Below, piece after piece: positions 47,731-56,945 of a stretch of DNA of 64,000 bases (positions within the stretch are counted from its first letter, which is position 1; each line of letters starts with the position of its first letter). Source of the DNA: JBAZLV01 sp041650055 (lineage in GTDB: Bacteria; Nitrospirota; UBA9217); contig JBAZLV010000006.1 in assembly GCA_041650055.1 (NCBI GenBank), positions 4,381 through 68,380 on the forward strand. Reading direction: 5' to 3'. The notes below the pieces were generated by a model. That model saw only the letters and a list, made by a program, of their open reading frames with translations, was not told the origin of the DNA and did not search any database. The translations under genes and the position numbers were made by a program.

Positions 47731-48468
47731 ATGCATAGACTTCCCCGATTTTTCATAACTCCTGATCAGGTTCAGGATCGCGGCATTACTATTGTCGGCG
47801 ATGATGTCCATCATATACGAAGCGTGTTGCGGATGCAGTTGGGAGATATGCTTACGCTCTCTAATGGACAGGGAATAGAATACGTTGCCAGAATAACTGA
47901 TATTACAAAACAGAAAATCAAGGCTGAGATTGTGAGTGAATCAGAAGGCCGGATTTTATTGCCTCAGGTTATCCTGGGACAAGGGTTACCCAAGTCAGAC
48001 ACCATGGATTTGATTGTACAAAAAGCAACCGAGCTGGGTGTGGAACAGATTGTGCCTTTAATAACGGAGCGAACGGTTGTCAAGATTGGACAAGAACAAA
48101 AGCGGATTAGCCGTTGGCAGAAAATAAGTTTGAATGCTGCAAAACAAAGCGACCGATCAACGATTCCGCATATTACTGACATTCAGAGCTTCACGGGATT
48201 TCTCAATTCCCTGGAATCTAGGCCGGACACTCTTTTTCTTATTCCTGATGAGCATGCTACCGGGTCTTTGAAACAAATACTCAGGGAGCAAAAAGAGATA
48301 CAAAAAGTTACCATTGTGATCGGACCTGAAGGTGGTTTTTCAGAGAAGGAACTGCAAGCAGCTCGATCAAAGAATTTTCATCCCATCAGTTTAGGGTCAA
48401 CCATTCTTCGCACCGAGACCGCAGCCCTAGCAGCACTTAGCATAATCCGGTATGAATTCCACACCTGA
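47731..48468 (+). CDS. rsmE: 16S rRNA (uracil-1498-N3)-methyltransferase RsmE
   Basis: SPOUT methyltransferase for U1498, 245 aa. N-terminal PUA-like domain RFFITPDQ...DDVHHIRSVLRMQLGDMLTLSNGQG; then LGQGLPKSDTMDLIVQKATELGVEQIVPLITERTVVK; the SAM knot is VTIVIGPEGGFSEKELQAA and SLGSTILRTETAALAALSII. ATG 47731 gives the standard N-terminus. It converges on the DUF2971 gene with 2 bp between stops. Confidence 0.96.
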   Translation: MHRLPRFFITPDQVQDRGITIVGDDVHHIRSVLRMQLGDMLTLSNGQGIEYVARITDITKQKIKAEIVSESEGRILLPQVILGQGLPKSDTMDLIVQKATELGVEQIVPLITERTVVKIGQEQKRISRWQKISLNAAKQSDRSTIPHITDIQSFTGFLNSLESRPDTLFLIPDEHATGSLKQILREQKEIQKVTIVIGPEGGFSEKELQAARSKNFHPISLGSTILRTETAALAALSIIRYEFHT

Positions 48469-48470
48469 AG

Positions 48471-49355
48471 TTATCGTGCACGATATGGTATCTGGCAATA
48501 ACTGATCCCGTTTTTGGGAGCGATCCCATTCTTTGACAGAAACATCGTGAGCGAATTCATGGATAGATTTTTGTTCGGCGTGGGTCCAAGAAAGATATGA
48601 TCCAGTGGTATTGGTTTTTTTTTCTTGAGTGCGAGATTAAACTCAAGATAGGGAACGAGCATGGTTGCGCCTTCACGGAAGAGTACTGGCGATGAAACAT
48701 AATCCGTCAAGACCGGTGATACGATTCTCCATTCCTCTTCTTCCTGGAACGAAGGATGTTTCAAAATTGCCGCAATGCGCAGCAGATCGCTTTCGATCTT
48801 TGTGAACACATCATAGCAGGAGTTCTCACGCTGCTCCTTGGATTCAGAGGCCTTCGAATATTGATCATGCGCAAGGTTTTCGACTTCATCAATGACCTGT
48901 TTGATCAGTTTCCGTTGGTCGGCTGGTTCATACACACATTTTCCAATACTGAATGATTGGCTTGTTGCACAGGAAACCAGGTAATCCGGATTGAACCCAA
49001 TGCTTACACCCTTACCCAGGGGGCTGTATCCCCGCCACTGGCTAAGCAGGTTTCCATTCGACCGGAATGAAGCACAGAAAAGCATGTGGCCGTATGCCAT
49101 TCTCGGCGACACCCAGTCGAGAAACTGGTTCAATAAATGAGGGTTCTTGTGACCTGCGGTGATTCGTTGCGCAATTTCTGCTCCGATAAGATCGACCGTG
49201 TACTTCATTTCTGCGGAGTCATTCATATACCGGATATCGCTTGTCCAGAGTACGCCACTTTGGACAATGCCGAGCAGACCTGCAAATGTTGTGTAATGAT
49301 AGACTGTTTCTTGAGGCGTATAGGAATACAATTTTTTCGTAATGTCCTTAATCAT
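48471..49355 (-). CDS. DUF2971 protein
   Basis: 294 aa. YHYTTFAGLLGIVQSGVLWTSDIRYMNDSAEM, MLFCASFRSNGNLLSQWRGYSPLGKGVSIGF and EEEEWRIV are the defining motifs of DUF2971, of unknown biochemical role but common in variable and defence-rich regions. The start at 49355 is favoured because GGAGA lies upstream and a promoter (49393-49420) would place the transcript start at about 49386, excluding the longer frame. Confidence 0.88.
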   Translation of the reverse strand: MIKDITKKLYSYTPQETVYHYTTFAGLLGIVQSGVLWTSDIRYMNDSAEMKYTVDLIGAEIAQRITAGHKNPHLLNQFLDWVSPRMAYGHMLFCASFRSNGNLLSQWRGYSPLGKGVSIGFNPDYLVSCATSQSFSIGKCVYEPADQRKLIKQVIDEVENLAHDQYSKASESKEQRENSCYDVFTKIESDLLRIAAILKHPSFQEEEEWRIVSPVLTDYVSSPVLFREGATMLVPYLEFNLALKKKKPIPLDHIFLGPTPNKNLSMNSLTMFLSKNGIAPKNGISYCQIPYRAR

Positions 49356-49392
49356 TTCTGCTTTTCTCCTGCTGTGCGTATGCGTTACATAC

Positions 49393-49420
49393 ATTATGAC
49401 GAATTCTGAATAGTTGTCAA
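49393..49420 (-). promoter_or_regulatory. Sigma-70 promoter of the DUF2971 gene
   Basis: On the reverse strand TTGACA (49420-49415), 16-bp spacer, CATAAT (49398-49393). Confidence 0.6.
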
Positions 49421-49465
49421 GAAAGGTCTGTCTTGATATTCTATGCTACTGTTCGGGTATTTTTC

Positions 49466-49495
49466 TTGACACAAAAATGCAACAGATGTTAATAT
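49466..49495 (+). promoter_or_regulatory. Sigma-70 promoter of rpiB
   Basis: TTGACA (49466-49471), 18-bp spacer, TAATAT (49490-49495), 20 bp before the rpiB start; the GGAGGAA ribosome site falls in the short leader. Confidence 0.7.
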
Positions 49496-49514
49496 CACCC
49501 TTTCGGAGGAAATC

Positions 49515-49967
49515 GTGAAAATTGCGATTGGTTCGGATCATGGCGGCTGGGAATTAAAGCAGGAAATCCTTGCTTTTCTGAAAAATAATCCCTCAATTGA
49601 AACCCTCGATTTTGGCAGCCAAACCAAAGATTCCGTGGATTATCCCGACTTCGGAAAAAAAGTTTCCGAGGCTGTTTCCGCAGGTACCGTTAACCGCGGG
49701 ATTCTGATCTGCGGGACCGGAATCGGGATGTCGATTATTGCAAACCGTTTTCGGAATGTCCGGGCTGCGCTCTGTCATGACCATTTCACTGCACAAATGA
49801 GCCGGCTGCACAACGATGCCAATATCCTTGTCATGGGGGGACGTGTTGTAGGCAGCGGCGTCGCACTCGACATGGTACAGGTTTGGCTTGAAACGAAATT
49901 TGAAGCAGGCCGCCACCAAAGGCGGCTTGATAAAATATGCGAAATTGAAAAAACGATCAAAGGATAA
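49515..49967 (+). CDS. rpiB: Ribose 5-phosphate isomerase B
   Basis: Interconverts ribose 5-phosphate and ribulose 5-phosphate, 150 aa. MKIAIGSDHGGWELKQEIL, DFGSQTKDSVDYPDFG, GILICGTGIGMSIIANRFRNVRAALCHDHFTAQMSRLHNDANILVMGGRVVG are RpiB signatures, with the catalytic Cys in ICGTG and His in CHDH. The GTG start has GGAGGA 5-6 nt upstream. rpiB-glyA adjacency is conserved. Confidence 0.97.
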   Translation: MKIAIGSDHGGWELKQEILAFLKNNPSIETLDFGSQTKDSVDYPDFGKKVSEAVSAGTVNRGILICGTGIGMSIIANRFRNVRAALCHDHFTAQMSRLHNDANILVMGGRVVGSGVALDMVQVWLETKFEAGRHQRRLDKICEIEKTIKG

Positions 49968-51227
49968 ATGACCTCCATGTCTGAACTGAAACGAATTGAT
50001 CCTGAAGTTGCAAGCGCAATTTCAGGAGAAGAAGAACGGGAAGCAAGCAAGATTGTTCTCATTGCTTCTGAGAATTATGTGAGCAAGGCAGTGCTTGAAG
50101 CGCAGGGCTCGGTGTTTACGAACAAATATGCCGAGGGCTATCCTAGCCGGCGCTATTACGGAGGTTGTGAATTTTCCGATCAGGTGGAATTGCTTGCAAT
50201 CAATCGGGCCAAGAAGCTTTTTGGAGCCGAGCATGTCAATGTGCAGCCTCATTCCGGTTCCCAGGCAAATATGGCTGTGTATTTCAGCGTTCTCGGCTGC
50301 GGTGACACAATCCTGGGAATGAGCCTTGCGCATGGCGGGCATTTGACTCATGGCGCATCAGTCAGTTTCTCAGGAATCATTTACAAATCCGTCGCTTATG
50401 GAGTAGATAAAAAAACAGAACTCATTAATTATGATGAGCTTGAGCGTCTTGCCGTTGAGCACAAACCGAAATTGATTGTTTCCGGATTCAGTGCGTATTC
50501 TCGCGTGCTTGATTTTCCGAGATTCAGAAAAATAGCGGACAAGGTTGGCGCTTACCTCATGTGCGATATTGCCCACATCGCAGGTCTTGTTGCTGCAGGC
50601 GAACATCCCAGCCCGGTAGAGTACGCTGACTTTGTTACCAGCACGACCCATAAAACATTGCGCGGTCCGCGCGGTGGAATGATTATGTGTAAGGAAAAAT
50701 TCGCAAAGGCAGTGGACAAGCAGATTTTCCCCGGCATCCAGGGCGGCCCGCTCGTGCATGTGATCGCGGCAAAGGCGGTCGCGTTTCAAGAGGCGCTTAT
50801 GCCATCATTCAAGGCGTATCAGCGGCAGGTGCTCTTGAATGCGAAGGCGCTCGCAAAACGACTTACAGAAGAAGGCTTCCGAATCGTGTCAGGCGGGACT
50901 GATAATCACCTGATGCTGGTTGACTTAACTCAAAAGGGAATCACAGGCAAAGAAGCAGAAACAGCGCTTGATGCAGCGGGAATTACCTGCAATAAAAACA
51001 GTATTCCGTATGACCAGAAACCGCCGATGATAACGAGCGGTATCCGGCTCGGCACCTCAATTGTAACTACCCGCGGAATGCAGGAAGCCGAGATGAAAAC
51101 GATCGGGGATTTTATTTGTGAAGCGCTCAAGAATACGAATGCTCCTGAAAAGCTTGCGTCGATCAGAAACCGTACACGAGAATTTTGCAGCAAATATCCG
51201 GTGTTCGCGAACGGGAAAGGAGCTTAG
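49968..51227 (+). CDS. glyA: Serine hydroxymethyltransferase
   Basis: PLP enzyme converting serine and THF to glycine and methylene-THF; 419 aa. LIASENYVSKAVLEAQGSVFTNKYAEGYPSRRYYGGCEF, VNVQPHSGSQANMAVYF and TSTTHKTLRGPRGGMI (Schiff-base Lys in THKT) are all present. The ATG follows the rpiB stop directly; a second ATG three codons on is equally possible. Methylene-THF links it to the dCMP deaminase/NrdR nucleotide genes downstream. Confidence 0.98.
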   Translation: MTSMSELKRIDPEVASAISGEEEREASKIVLIASENYVSKAVLEAQGSVFTNKYAEGYPSRRYYGGCEFSDQVELLAINRAKKLFGAEHVNVQPHSGSQANMAVYFSVLGCGDTILGMSLAHGGHLTHGASVSFSGIIYKSVAYGVDKKTELINYDELERLAVEHKPKLIVSGFSAYSRVLDFPRFRKIADKVGAYLMCDIAHIAGLVAAGEHPSPVEYADFVTSTTHKTLRGPRGGMIMCKEKFAKAVDKQIFPGIQGGPLVHVIAAKAVAFQEALMPSFKAYQRQVLLNAKALAKRLTEEGFRIVSGGTDNHLMLVDLTQKGITGKEAETALDAAGITCNKNSIPYDQKPPMITSGIRLGTSIVTTRGMQEAEMKTIGDFICEALKNTNAPEKLASIRNRTREFCSKYPVFANGKGA

Positions 51228-51338
51228 GAACCACGGGGCTTCGCCACACGGATAAAACAGTGGTTTAATTAAATCCTGAATTTTTCTGTGCTGCAAGCTC
51301 TATACAGTGTGCATCCGTGGTTGCTATTCGCTATTATA

Positions 51339-51785
51339 ATGTCTCGTCCATCCTGGAATGAATATTTCATGGAGATTGCGCATCTTGTTAAGAAACGGGC
51401 GACGTGCAAGCGGCGCCAGGTTGGAGCCGTGCTCGTAAAAGACAAGAACATTCTCGCAACCGGCTACAACGGCGCTCCATCCGGAATCGAGCATTGTCTT
51501 GACCGAGGCTGTTTGCGCGAACAAATGAATATCCCTTCAGGCGAGCGGCATGAGATATGCCGTGGTCTTCATGCGGAGCAGAACGCAATCATTCAGGCGG
51601 CCAAGCATGGCACATGCATCGAAGGAGCGATACTGTACTGCTCGAACCAGCCCTGCGGCATCTGCGCAAAGATGATTGTGAATGCAGGTGTCAAGCAAAT
51701 TGTCTTTGAAGACGAGTATCCCGATCCTTTAGCAGAGGAAATACTAAAGGAATCAGGGATCATGATTACGCAGTACAAGAAGTGA
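51339..51785 (+). CDS. dCMP deaminase (ComEB-like)
   Basis: 148-aa zinc cytidine-deaminase-fold enzyme giving dUMP for thymidylate synthesis. RRQVGAVLVKDKNILATGYNGAPSGIEHC, CRGLHAEQNAIIQAA (zinc His and catalytic Glu) and YCSNQPCGICAKMIVNAGVKQIVF (zinc Cys pair) are diagnostic. ATG 51339 starts the family domain. It lies between glyA and nrdR as in several related genomes. Confidence 0.95.
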   Translation: MSRPSWNEYFMEIAHLVKKRATCKRRQVGAVLVKDKNILATGYNGAPSGIEHCLDRGCLREQMNIPSGERHEICRGLHAEQNAIIQAAKHGTCIEGAILYCSNQPCGICAKMIVNAGVKQIVFEDEYPDPLAEEILKESGIMITQYKK

Positions 51786-51787
51786 CG

Positions 51788-51895
51788 ATCTCGAAATTCG
51801 AATATCGAAATGCGAAATATATCAAAGAAACAAAATTCAAATCGTAAGCCAGGTTTTTCACGTTTAGGATTTAGAAATTAGTATTTAGAGTTTGT
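51788..51895. repeat. AT-rich TTCAAA-type dispersed repeat
   Basis: TCGAAATTCGAATATCGAAA, CAAAATTCAAATCG and TTTAGGATTTAGAAATTAG fill the gap between the deaminase gene and nrdR. The last words also occur at 7250-7280. Confidence 0.6.
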
Positions 51896-51905
51896 TGACA
51901 ACCTT

Positions 51906-52469
51906 ATGCGATGTCCTTACTGTTCCAGTCTTGACAACAAAGTCGTGGATTCTCGGATGGGAAAGGAAGGGGAATCCATCCGCCGAAGGCGCGAGTGTTT
52001 GAAGTGTGAAGGCCGGTTTACCACGTACGAGCGCGTCGAGGAAGTGCTTCCACTGGTCATTAAGAAAGATGGCAGGCGCGAACCGTTTGAACGCAACAAA
52101 ATTCTGAGTGGTCTCAAAAAGGCCTGTGAAAAACGCCGCATCAGCATGGACGTGCTGGAAAAGACCGTGGATGAAATTGAGAAGTCGCTCCAGGAAAAAG
52201 GTCTTAAAGAAGTTCCCAGTACACTGATAGGCGCAGAAGTCATGGAGCGGCTGCATAAATTGGATGAAGTTGCGTATGTCCGGTTCGCTTCTGTGTATCG
52301 TTCATTTAAAGATATCAACGAATTTATGAGCGAACTAAAAGATATTTTAAGCACCAAGGAAACTGCCGCACTGCCTAAGCCGCATTTGGAAAAACACGAA
52401 AAAAAAGAAAAAGAAGAGGCAAAGAAAAAAATTGATGAAGAAGAGATGTCACTTCCCCTCGATTCATAA
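51906..52469 (+). CDS. nrdR: Transcriptional regulator NrdR
   Basis: Represses ribonucleotide reductase genes; 187 aa. Zinc ribbon MRCPYCSSLDNKVVDSRMGKEGESIRRRRECLKCEGRFTTYERVEE, then the ATP-cone VIKKDGRREPFERNKILSGLKKACEKR. It is about 35 residues longer than usual, with a Lys/Glu-rich acidic-basic tail. Confidence 0.97.
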   Translation: MRCPYCSSLDNKVVDSRMGKEGESIRRRRECLKCEGRFTTYERVEEVLPLVIKKDGRREPFERNKILSGLKKACEKRRISMDVLEKTVDEIEKSLQEKGLKEVPSTLIGAEVMERLHKLDEVAYVRFASVYRSFKDINEFMSELKDILSTKETAALPKPHLEKHEKKEKEEAKKKIDEEEMSLPLDS

Positions 52470-52483
52470 TACTCATTTCGCTT

Positions 52484-54646
52484 ATGTCTGATCTTGTGGC
52501 GGATATAGCGGTCGGCGTAGCAGTCCAGAAAACATTCCATTACAGCATTCCTCAACATCTTCGCGATTATCTGAAACTCGGTTCACGCGTTCTTGTTCCG
52601 TTCGGAAGCCGAAAGTTACCGGGAACGATCATCGGCTTTCCCCAGCAAAGCACAAAAGCCGGATTAAAATCAATTCTCGAAATTCTCGAACATCCCATTC
52701 CTCCTGATCTTTTGTCTCTTGCGATATGGATGTCAGATTACTATATCCATCCGATTGGCCTTACAATTGAAACGCTTGTTCCGAAAGCGTTGATGAAGGC
52801 TAAACCGAAAAAGAAAAAGATTGTTCGGCTGTTGAAGGACGTGCAGGGTTTGAAGGGGAAGAAGCAGGCCACGCTTATGGCGCTGGTTTGTCAAGAAAAG
52901 GAAATCGATCTTGAGCTTTTATCCGGCTTTTCTTCCGTTACCATCCAATCGCTTGTTGAATACGAGTGCATTGAAATTGTAGAGCAGGAGATTCTTGATT
53001 CGGCAACTGAGGCGTTCGTTCCTTCTATTGCTCCTGCCCTTGTTCCTGAACAGAGAGAAGCGGTGCAGAGCATCACCGACAAAATTGCTCAAAATAGTTT
53101 CGGCGTTTTTCTGCTTCATGGGATAACCGGCAGTGGAAAGACAGAAGTGTACCTTCATGCTATTGCAGCTCTGAAAGGATCGGGAAAGGGCGCCATTGTT
53201 CTTGTTCCTGAAATTGCGCTGACGCCGCAGCTTGTGAACCGGTTCAAGCAGCGATTTCATACACGTGTTGCGGTTCTGCATAGCGGCCAGACGGACAGGG
53301 AACGAGCGGATGAATATCGAAGAATCATAACCGGCCAGGTAGATGTGGCTATTGGTGCACGTTCGGCTGTTTTTGCGCCGTTTGAAAAAATCGGACTTAT
53401 TGTGGTCGATGAAGAGCATGAAACTTCTTACAAACAGGATGATGGCCTGCGTTATCACGCTCGTGACATTGCGATCATGCGCGCGAAACTTCAGAATGCT
53501 GTTGCCGTTCTCGGCTCCGCAACGCCGTCGCTCGAAAGCTATTATAATGCTAAAAACGGGAAGTATCAGTATCTTCATCTTCCTTCGCGCATCGATGATC
53601 GACCGCTACCAAGTGTTGCTCTTGTGGATATGAAGCCGCTGGCATCAACGGCTCCTTTTTCACCTGCATTATTGGAATTCATAAAAAAACGTCTTGACGA
53701 AAAGGAACAGATACTCTTGCTCCTGAACCGGCGAGGGTTTTCATCAGTGCTTCTTTGCAAGGATTGCGGTATAGCAGTTTTGTGTCCAAGTTGCAGCGTT
53801 TCTCTCACCTATCACAAATCTGTACAAAAACTCAAATGCCATTACTGCGGATATGATGTCAAGCCGCCAGATAAATGCTCTTGTTGTGCTGGCACTGACA
53901 TGAAATTAATAGGGACGGGCACGCAAAAAATCGAGGAAGAGCTTTTAAAGTTTTTTCCAGAGGCGCGACTTAGGAGAATGGATAGCGATGCCATAAAAGG
54001 AAAAGATGCCTACGATGCATTGCTCAAAAAAGTTGACCGGAGAGAAGTCGATATCCTGCTCGGAACACAGATGATTGCCAAAGGCCATGACTTTCCCTTC
54101 GTGACCCTCGTTGGAGTAGTGGATGCTGATACAGGTTTGAATTTCCCCGACTTTCGAGCAGCAGAAAAAACGTTTCAGCTTATGACTCAGGCTGCAGGTA
54201 GGGCAGGCAGGGGCGAATTGGGCGGTGAAGTGATTATCCAGACCATGAACCCGAATCATTACGCAATTCGGCATAGCCGGACACACGATTATGAAGGGTT
54301 CTATAATGAAGAGATCAAATACCGCACAGAGCTGAATTACCCGCCGATTACCAGAATCATCAAGATAGAAATCAAGAGCTTGAATGAGAACAATGCACTT
54401 CAGGCAGCAATCACTGCAGCTCAACATATCCGCAGCCTGATGCGCGGAAAAGACGTTGCCCTCCTTGGTCCCGCACCAGCGCCAATTTCACGTGTCCGCA
54501 GTCATTATCGATTTCATCTTCTGCTCCTGTCGAGCAAACGTGAAAAAATCAGGTCGCTTGCAATAGAAGGAAGAAACAAGGTGGAGGAGAAATACGGTAG
54601 AAAATGTAGAGTGATTATTGATGTCGATCCAGTGAATTTGATGTAG
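52484..54646 (+). CDS. priA: Primosomal protein N' (replication restart helicase PriA)
   Basis: Superfamily 2 helicase that reloads DnaB at stalled forks; 720 aa. The 3'-binding domain opens AVGVAVQKTFHYSIPQHL. Helicase motifs are LLHGITGSGKTEVYL (Walker A), LIVVDEEHETSYKQDD (DEEH), AVLGSATPSLESYY, and MIAKGHDFPFVTLVGVVDAD. Zinc sites are CKDCGIAVLCPSC...LKCHYCGYDVKPPDKCSCC. It starts 14 nt after nrdR. Confidence 0.97.
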   Translation: MSDLVADIAVGVAVQKTFHYSIPQHLRDYLKLGSRVLVPFGSRKLPGTIIGFPQQSTKAGLKSILEILEHPIPPDLLSLAIWMSDYYIHPIGLTIETLVPKALMKAKPKKKKIVRLLKDVQGLKGKKQATLMALVCQEKEIDLELLSGFSSVTIQSLVEYECIEIVEQEILDSATEAFVPSIAPALVPEQREAVQSITDKIAQNSFGVFLLHGITGSGKTEVYLHAIAALKGSGKGAIVLVPEIALTPQLVNRFKQRFHTRVAVLHSGQTDRERADEYRRIITGQVDVAIGARSAVFAPFEKIGLIVVDEEHETSYKQDDGLRYHARDIAIMRAKLQNAVAVLGSATPSLESYYNAKNGKYQYLHLPSRIDDRPLPSVALVDMKPLASTAPFSPALLEFIKKRLDEKEQILLLLNRRGFSSVLLCKDCGIAVLCPSCSVSLTYHKSVQKLKCHYCGYDVKPPDKCSCCAGTDMKLIGTGTQKIEEELLKFFPEARLRRMDSDAIKGKDAYDALLKKVDRREVDILLGTQMIAKGHDFPFVTLVGVVDADTGLNFPDFRAAEKTFQLMTQAAGRAGRGELGGEVIIQTMNPNHYAIRHSRTHDYEGFYNEEIKYRTELNYPPITRIIKIEIKSLNENNALQAAITAAQHIRSLMRGKDVALLGPAPAPISRVRSHYRFHLLLLSSKREKIRSLAIEGRNKVEEKYGRKCRVIIDVDPVNLM

Positions 54647-54686
54647 AGTATTAATAATCTCATAATAAGCTGTACATACTCTAATA

Positions 54687-54765
54687 TGTCATCCCCGAAT
54701 ACATCTATCGGGGATACGGTTTTATACCAGATTCCCGATTAATACCTCGGGAATGAGTTCTCCTG
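54687..54765. repeat. Intergenic hairpin repeats (ATCCCCGA/TCGGGGAT and ATTCCCGA/TCGGGAAT types)
   Basis: TCATCCCCGAATACATCTAT with CGGGGATACGG and then AGATTCCCGATTAATACCTC with GGGAATGAG form two hairpin-like units, akin to the element at 629-702. They lie between priA and the toxin-antitoxin pair. Confidence 0.55.
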
Positions 54766-54884
54766 ATGTCGTTACTATTTTGAGAGCGTTAACAACTGTT
54801 TTCATCTTGCCTTTTATCGACGATTGTAATATCTTAAAAATGTATTCATTGTAACCAGCAAGTGCTTTGCAGGAGGAAATTGCG

Positions 54885-55124
54885 ATGGCAACGATGACTG
54901 ACCGTATTACCGTCAATCCTGAAATATGCATGGGACAGCCCACTGTTCGTGGAATGCGTATCACGGTTGCCTTTGTTCTTAAATTATTGGCATCGGGTAT
55001 GGGTCATGCAGAAATATTAAAGGCGTATCCAGAACTTGAAGAAGACGATATAAAGCAATGCATGGAATACGCGGCATGGCTTGCGGGAGACTATCACCGG
55101 CCGTTTCAGGCTCATACAAAGTAA
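54885..55124 (+). CDS. DUF433 antitoxin
   Basis: 79 aa. DRITVNPEICMGQPTVRGMRITVAFVLKLLASGMGHAEILKAYPELEEDDIKQCMEYAAWLA is a complete DUF433 domain (VapB-like helix-turn-helix antitoxin). ATG 54885 has AGGAGG 7-8 nt upstream. It lies 12 nt before a DUF5615 gene, the standard partner. Confidence 0.92.
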   Translation: MATMTDRITVNPEICMGQPTVRGMRITVAFVLKLLASGMGHAEILKAYPELEEDDIKQCMEYAAWLAGDYHRPFQAHTK

Positions 55125-55136
55125 CGTACCCTACCC

Positions 55137-55502
55137 ATGAATTTTATCGCTGATATGCATATCTCACCGCTTACGGTGGCAGCATTACGCAACGCAGGTT
55201 ACGCGATAATCCGTGTTACTGAGAAACTTCCCGCCACATCATCTGATAAAGAAATAGTTCAACTGGCAGATCAAGATAAAGCAACCATCATTACGCAGGA
55301 CCTGGATTTTACCGCTATTGTTGCGCAAAGCGGACTCCAGGGACCAAGTATCATATCTTTGCGGGTTGCCGACGCAAAACCGCAGGCAATTACAGCCCTA
55401 CTGAAAAAGGTTTTACCTCTTGTTGAAGCGGATATTGCAAAAGGGGCACTCATTTCAGTAGATGACGAGGGATACCGCATCCGTAGGTTGCCCATTGGAT
55501 GA
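55137..55502 (+). CDS. DUF5615 PIN-like toxin
   Basis: 121 aa, PIN-like nuclease fold. FIADMHISPLTVAALRNAGY, SSDKEIVQLADQDKATIITQDLDFTAIV and GPSIISLRVAD carry the acidic residues of the family (D6, D in SSDKE, D in TQDLDF). With the DUF433 gene it forms a type II toxin-antitoxin pair; toxicity is inferred from family. Confidence 0.92.
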   Translation: MNFIADMHISPLTVAALRNAGYAIIRVTEKLPATSSDKEIVQLADQDKATIITQDLDFTAIVAQSGLQGPSIISLRVADAKPQAITALLKKVLPLVEADIAKGALISVDDEGYRIRRLPIG

Positions 55503-55655
55503 TACAATAAAAATTAATACAGAGTTGATTATTAGTAGATGTTTCCGTTGAGATAATACCTGGTTCTCCCTGCGCTTCAATCCCGTGAGAACCAGGAGTT
55601 CAAGATCTATACGTCCCTACGGGCTACGGCTTAACTGCACGATTAGATTGTGGGC

Positions 55656-56681
55656 ATGACAACAAAAAAGACATCTGCAGATGATTCCGATTTGTACGAT
55701 CTAATTGATCGATTAAAAGATCGTGCATTCGATCCCTCCTATTGTTTCCTATGTGCAAATCATTTTGATAAGGTACATTTGACGGCTGAGCATGTGATTC
55801 CACAGTGGGCGCAGCGCCGGTTTGATTTATGGAATCAGCAGCTTGTACTGCTTAACGGAACTAGCCTCCTTTATCGACAAATTACTGTCCCATGCTGTGA
55901 AGAATGCAATAAGTACAGACTCCAACCTATTGAGACTACAGTTTCTTCTGCCGTTAGCCGGGGAGTTGACGCGGTTCGTGCAGTAGGTCGCAATACCCTC
56001 TTTCTGTGGTTAGGTAAGATCTTTTATGGCATTTTATATCGCGAGCTAAGCTTGCTGCTCGATCGGAGCTCTTCGGATGGGCTCACTATCGCGACACCTA
56101 AAATGCTCCACTCACTTGAGACACACCTTTTATTTTTACAGGCTGCTCGAGAGAAGGTTGAAATGGTCAACTTTACGCCCGGATCCATTTACATATTCAG
56201 ATGTCAGGCACTAAAAAATTTTAGATTGCAATGGGATTTCTGTGACAATATCGATACAATGTTCATCGCAATACGTATGGGTGAAGTCGGCATCATAGGT
56301 ATTCTTGGGGACGGCGGAGCTCAAATGATTTATGAGAGCGCATACCGCCCGCTAGAACAACTTCCTCTCCACCCGATCCAATTTCGCGAACTCTGTGCTC
56401 ACTTTTCATACCGTGCCACCTTGGCAACGCGGACTCCGAAGCTCGTGGCAATTTCTGGCGCACCTCATCAGATATATCAGAATCCTCTTGGTGGTTTCAG
56501 CATGAAGCCATATTTTGATGAGTGGGTTGAAAAAGATTACGCTCAATTGTTAGCCAACTATACAGGATGCCCTTTCGAAATCGCCTATTTACCACCTGAC
56601 CAGGTAAAAACTTGGTTGCATGACCGAGATGGTAATCTTCTTTATTTAGATTTCGAAACGAATCCTATTATGCCGCGATAG
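55656..56681 (+). CDS. HNH-type zinc protein, unknown role
   Basis: 341 aa (a GTG at 55650 would add two). The N-terminal part has CFLCANHFDKVHLTAEHVIPQW and later CCEECNKYRLQPIE, i.e. CxxC, EHxxP and CxxCN, a split HNH endonuclease motif. The remaining 240 residues are not recognised; they include LFLWLGKIFYGILYREL and hydrophobic strands. It follows the toxin-antitoxin pair, so a defence or accessory role is possible. Not affiliated with a known named system by what I can see. Confidence 0.75.
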   Translation: MTTKKTSADDSDLYDLIDRLKDRAFDPSYCFLCANHFDKVHLTAEHVIPQWAQRRFDLWNQQLVLLNGTSLLYRQITVPCCEECNKYRLQPIETTVSSAVSRGVDAVRAVGRNTLFLWLGKIFYGILYRELSLLLDRSSSDGLTIATPKMLHSLETHLLFLQAAREKVEMVNFTPGSIYIFRCQALKNFRLQWDFCDNIDTMFIAIRMGEVGIIGILGDGGAQMIYESAYRPLEQLPLHPIQFRELCAHFSYRATLATRTPKLVAISGAPHQIYQNPLGGFSMKPYFDEWVEKDYAQLLANYTGCPFEIAYLPPDQVKTWLHDRDGNLLYLDFETNPIMPR

Positions 56682-56902
56682 CATCAAAGTCTTTGTCATC
56701 TAACAAAACAGTCGAATGGTCGCTTATCTTATGCAGCTCCTTGAACTGAATAAAAAAAATTAAGGCTCGTTCAAATGCGAAGCCCATCTTTTCAAAATAA
56801 TTTGGTGATGAGGTTTTCACTTGATAATTCTATCCTATCGGCTACAATCACTCATTCAATACTATATTAAATGAGAGGCTACGTATAAGGTTGATCTTTT
56901 AA

Positions 56903-56940
56903 ACCTGAATTCCCATTTGCATGGGAATGACAAAGAAATT
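56903..56940. repeat. Intergenic hairpin repeat (ATTCCCAT/ATGGGAAT)
   Basis: CTGAATTCCCATTTGCATGG and GAATGACAAAG resemble the element at 629-702. The rest of the gap 56682-56945 shows nothing recognisable. Confidence 0.55.
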
Positions 56941-56945
56941 TAACC

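Noticed and set aside
54722..54964. 80-aa reverse frame upstream of the DUF433 gene
   Set aside because: It overlaps the start of a well-supported antitoxin gene and a hairpin repeat, with no family resemblance or Shine-Dalgarno.
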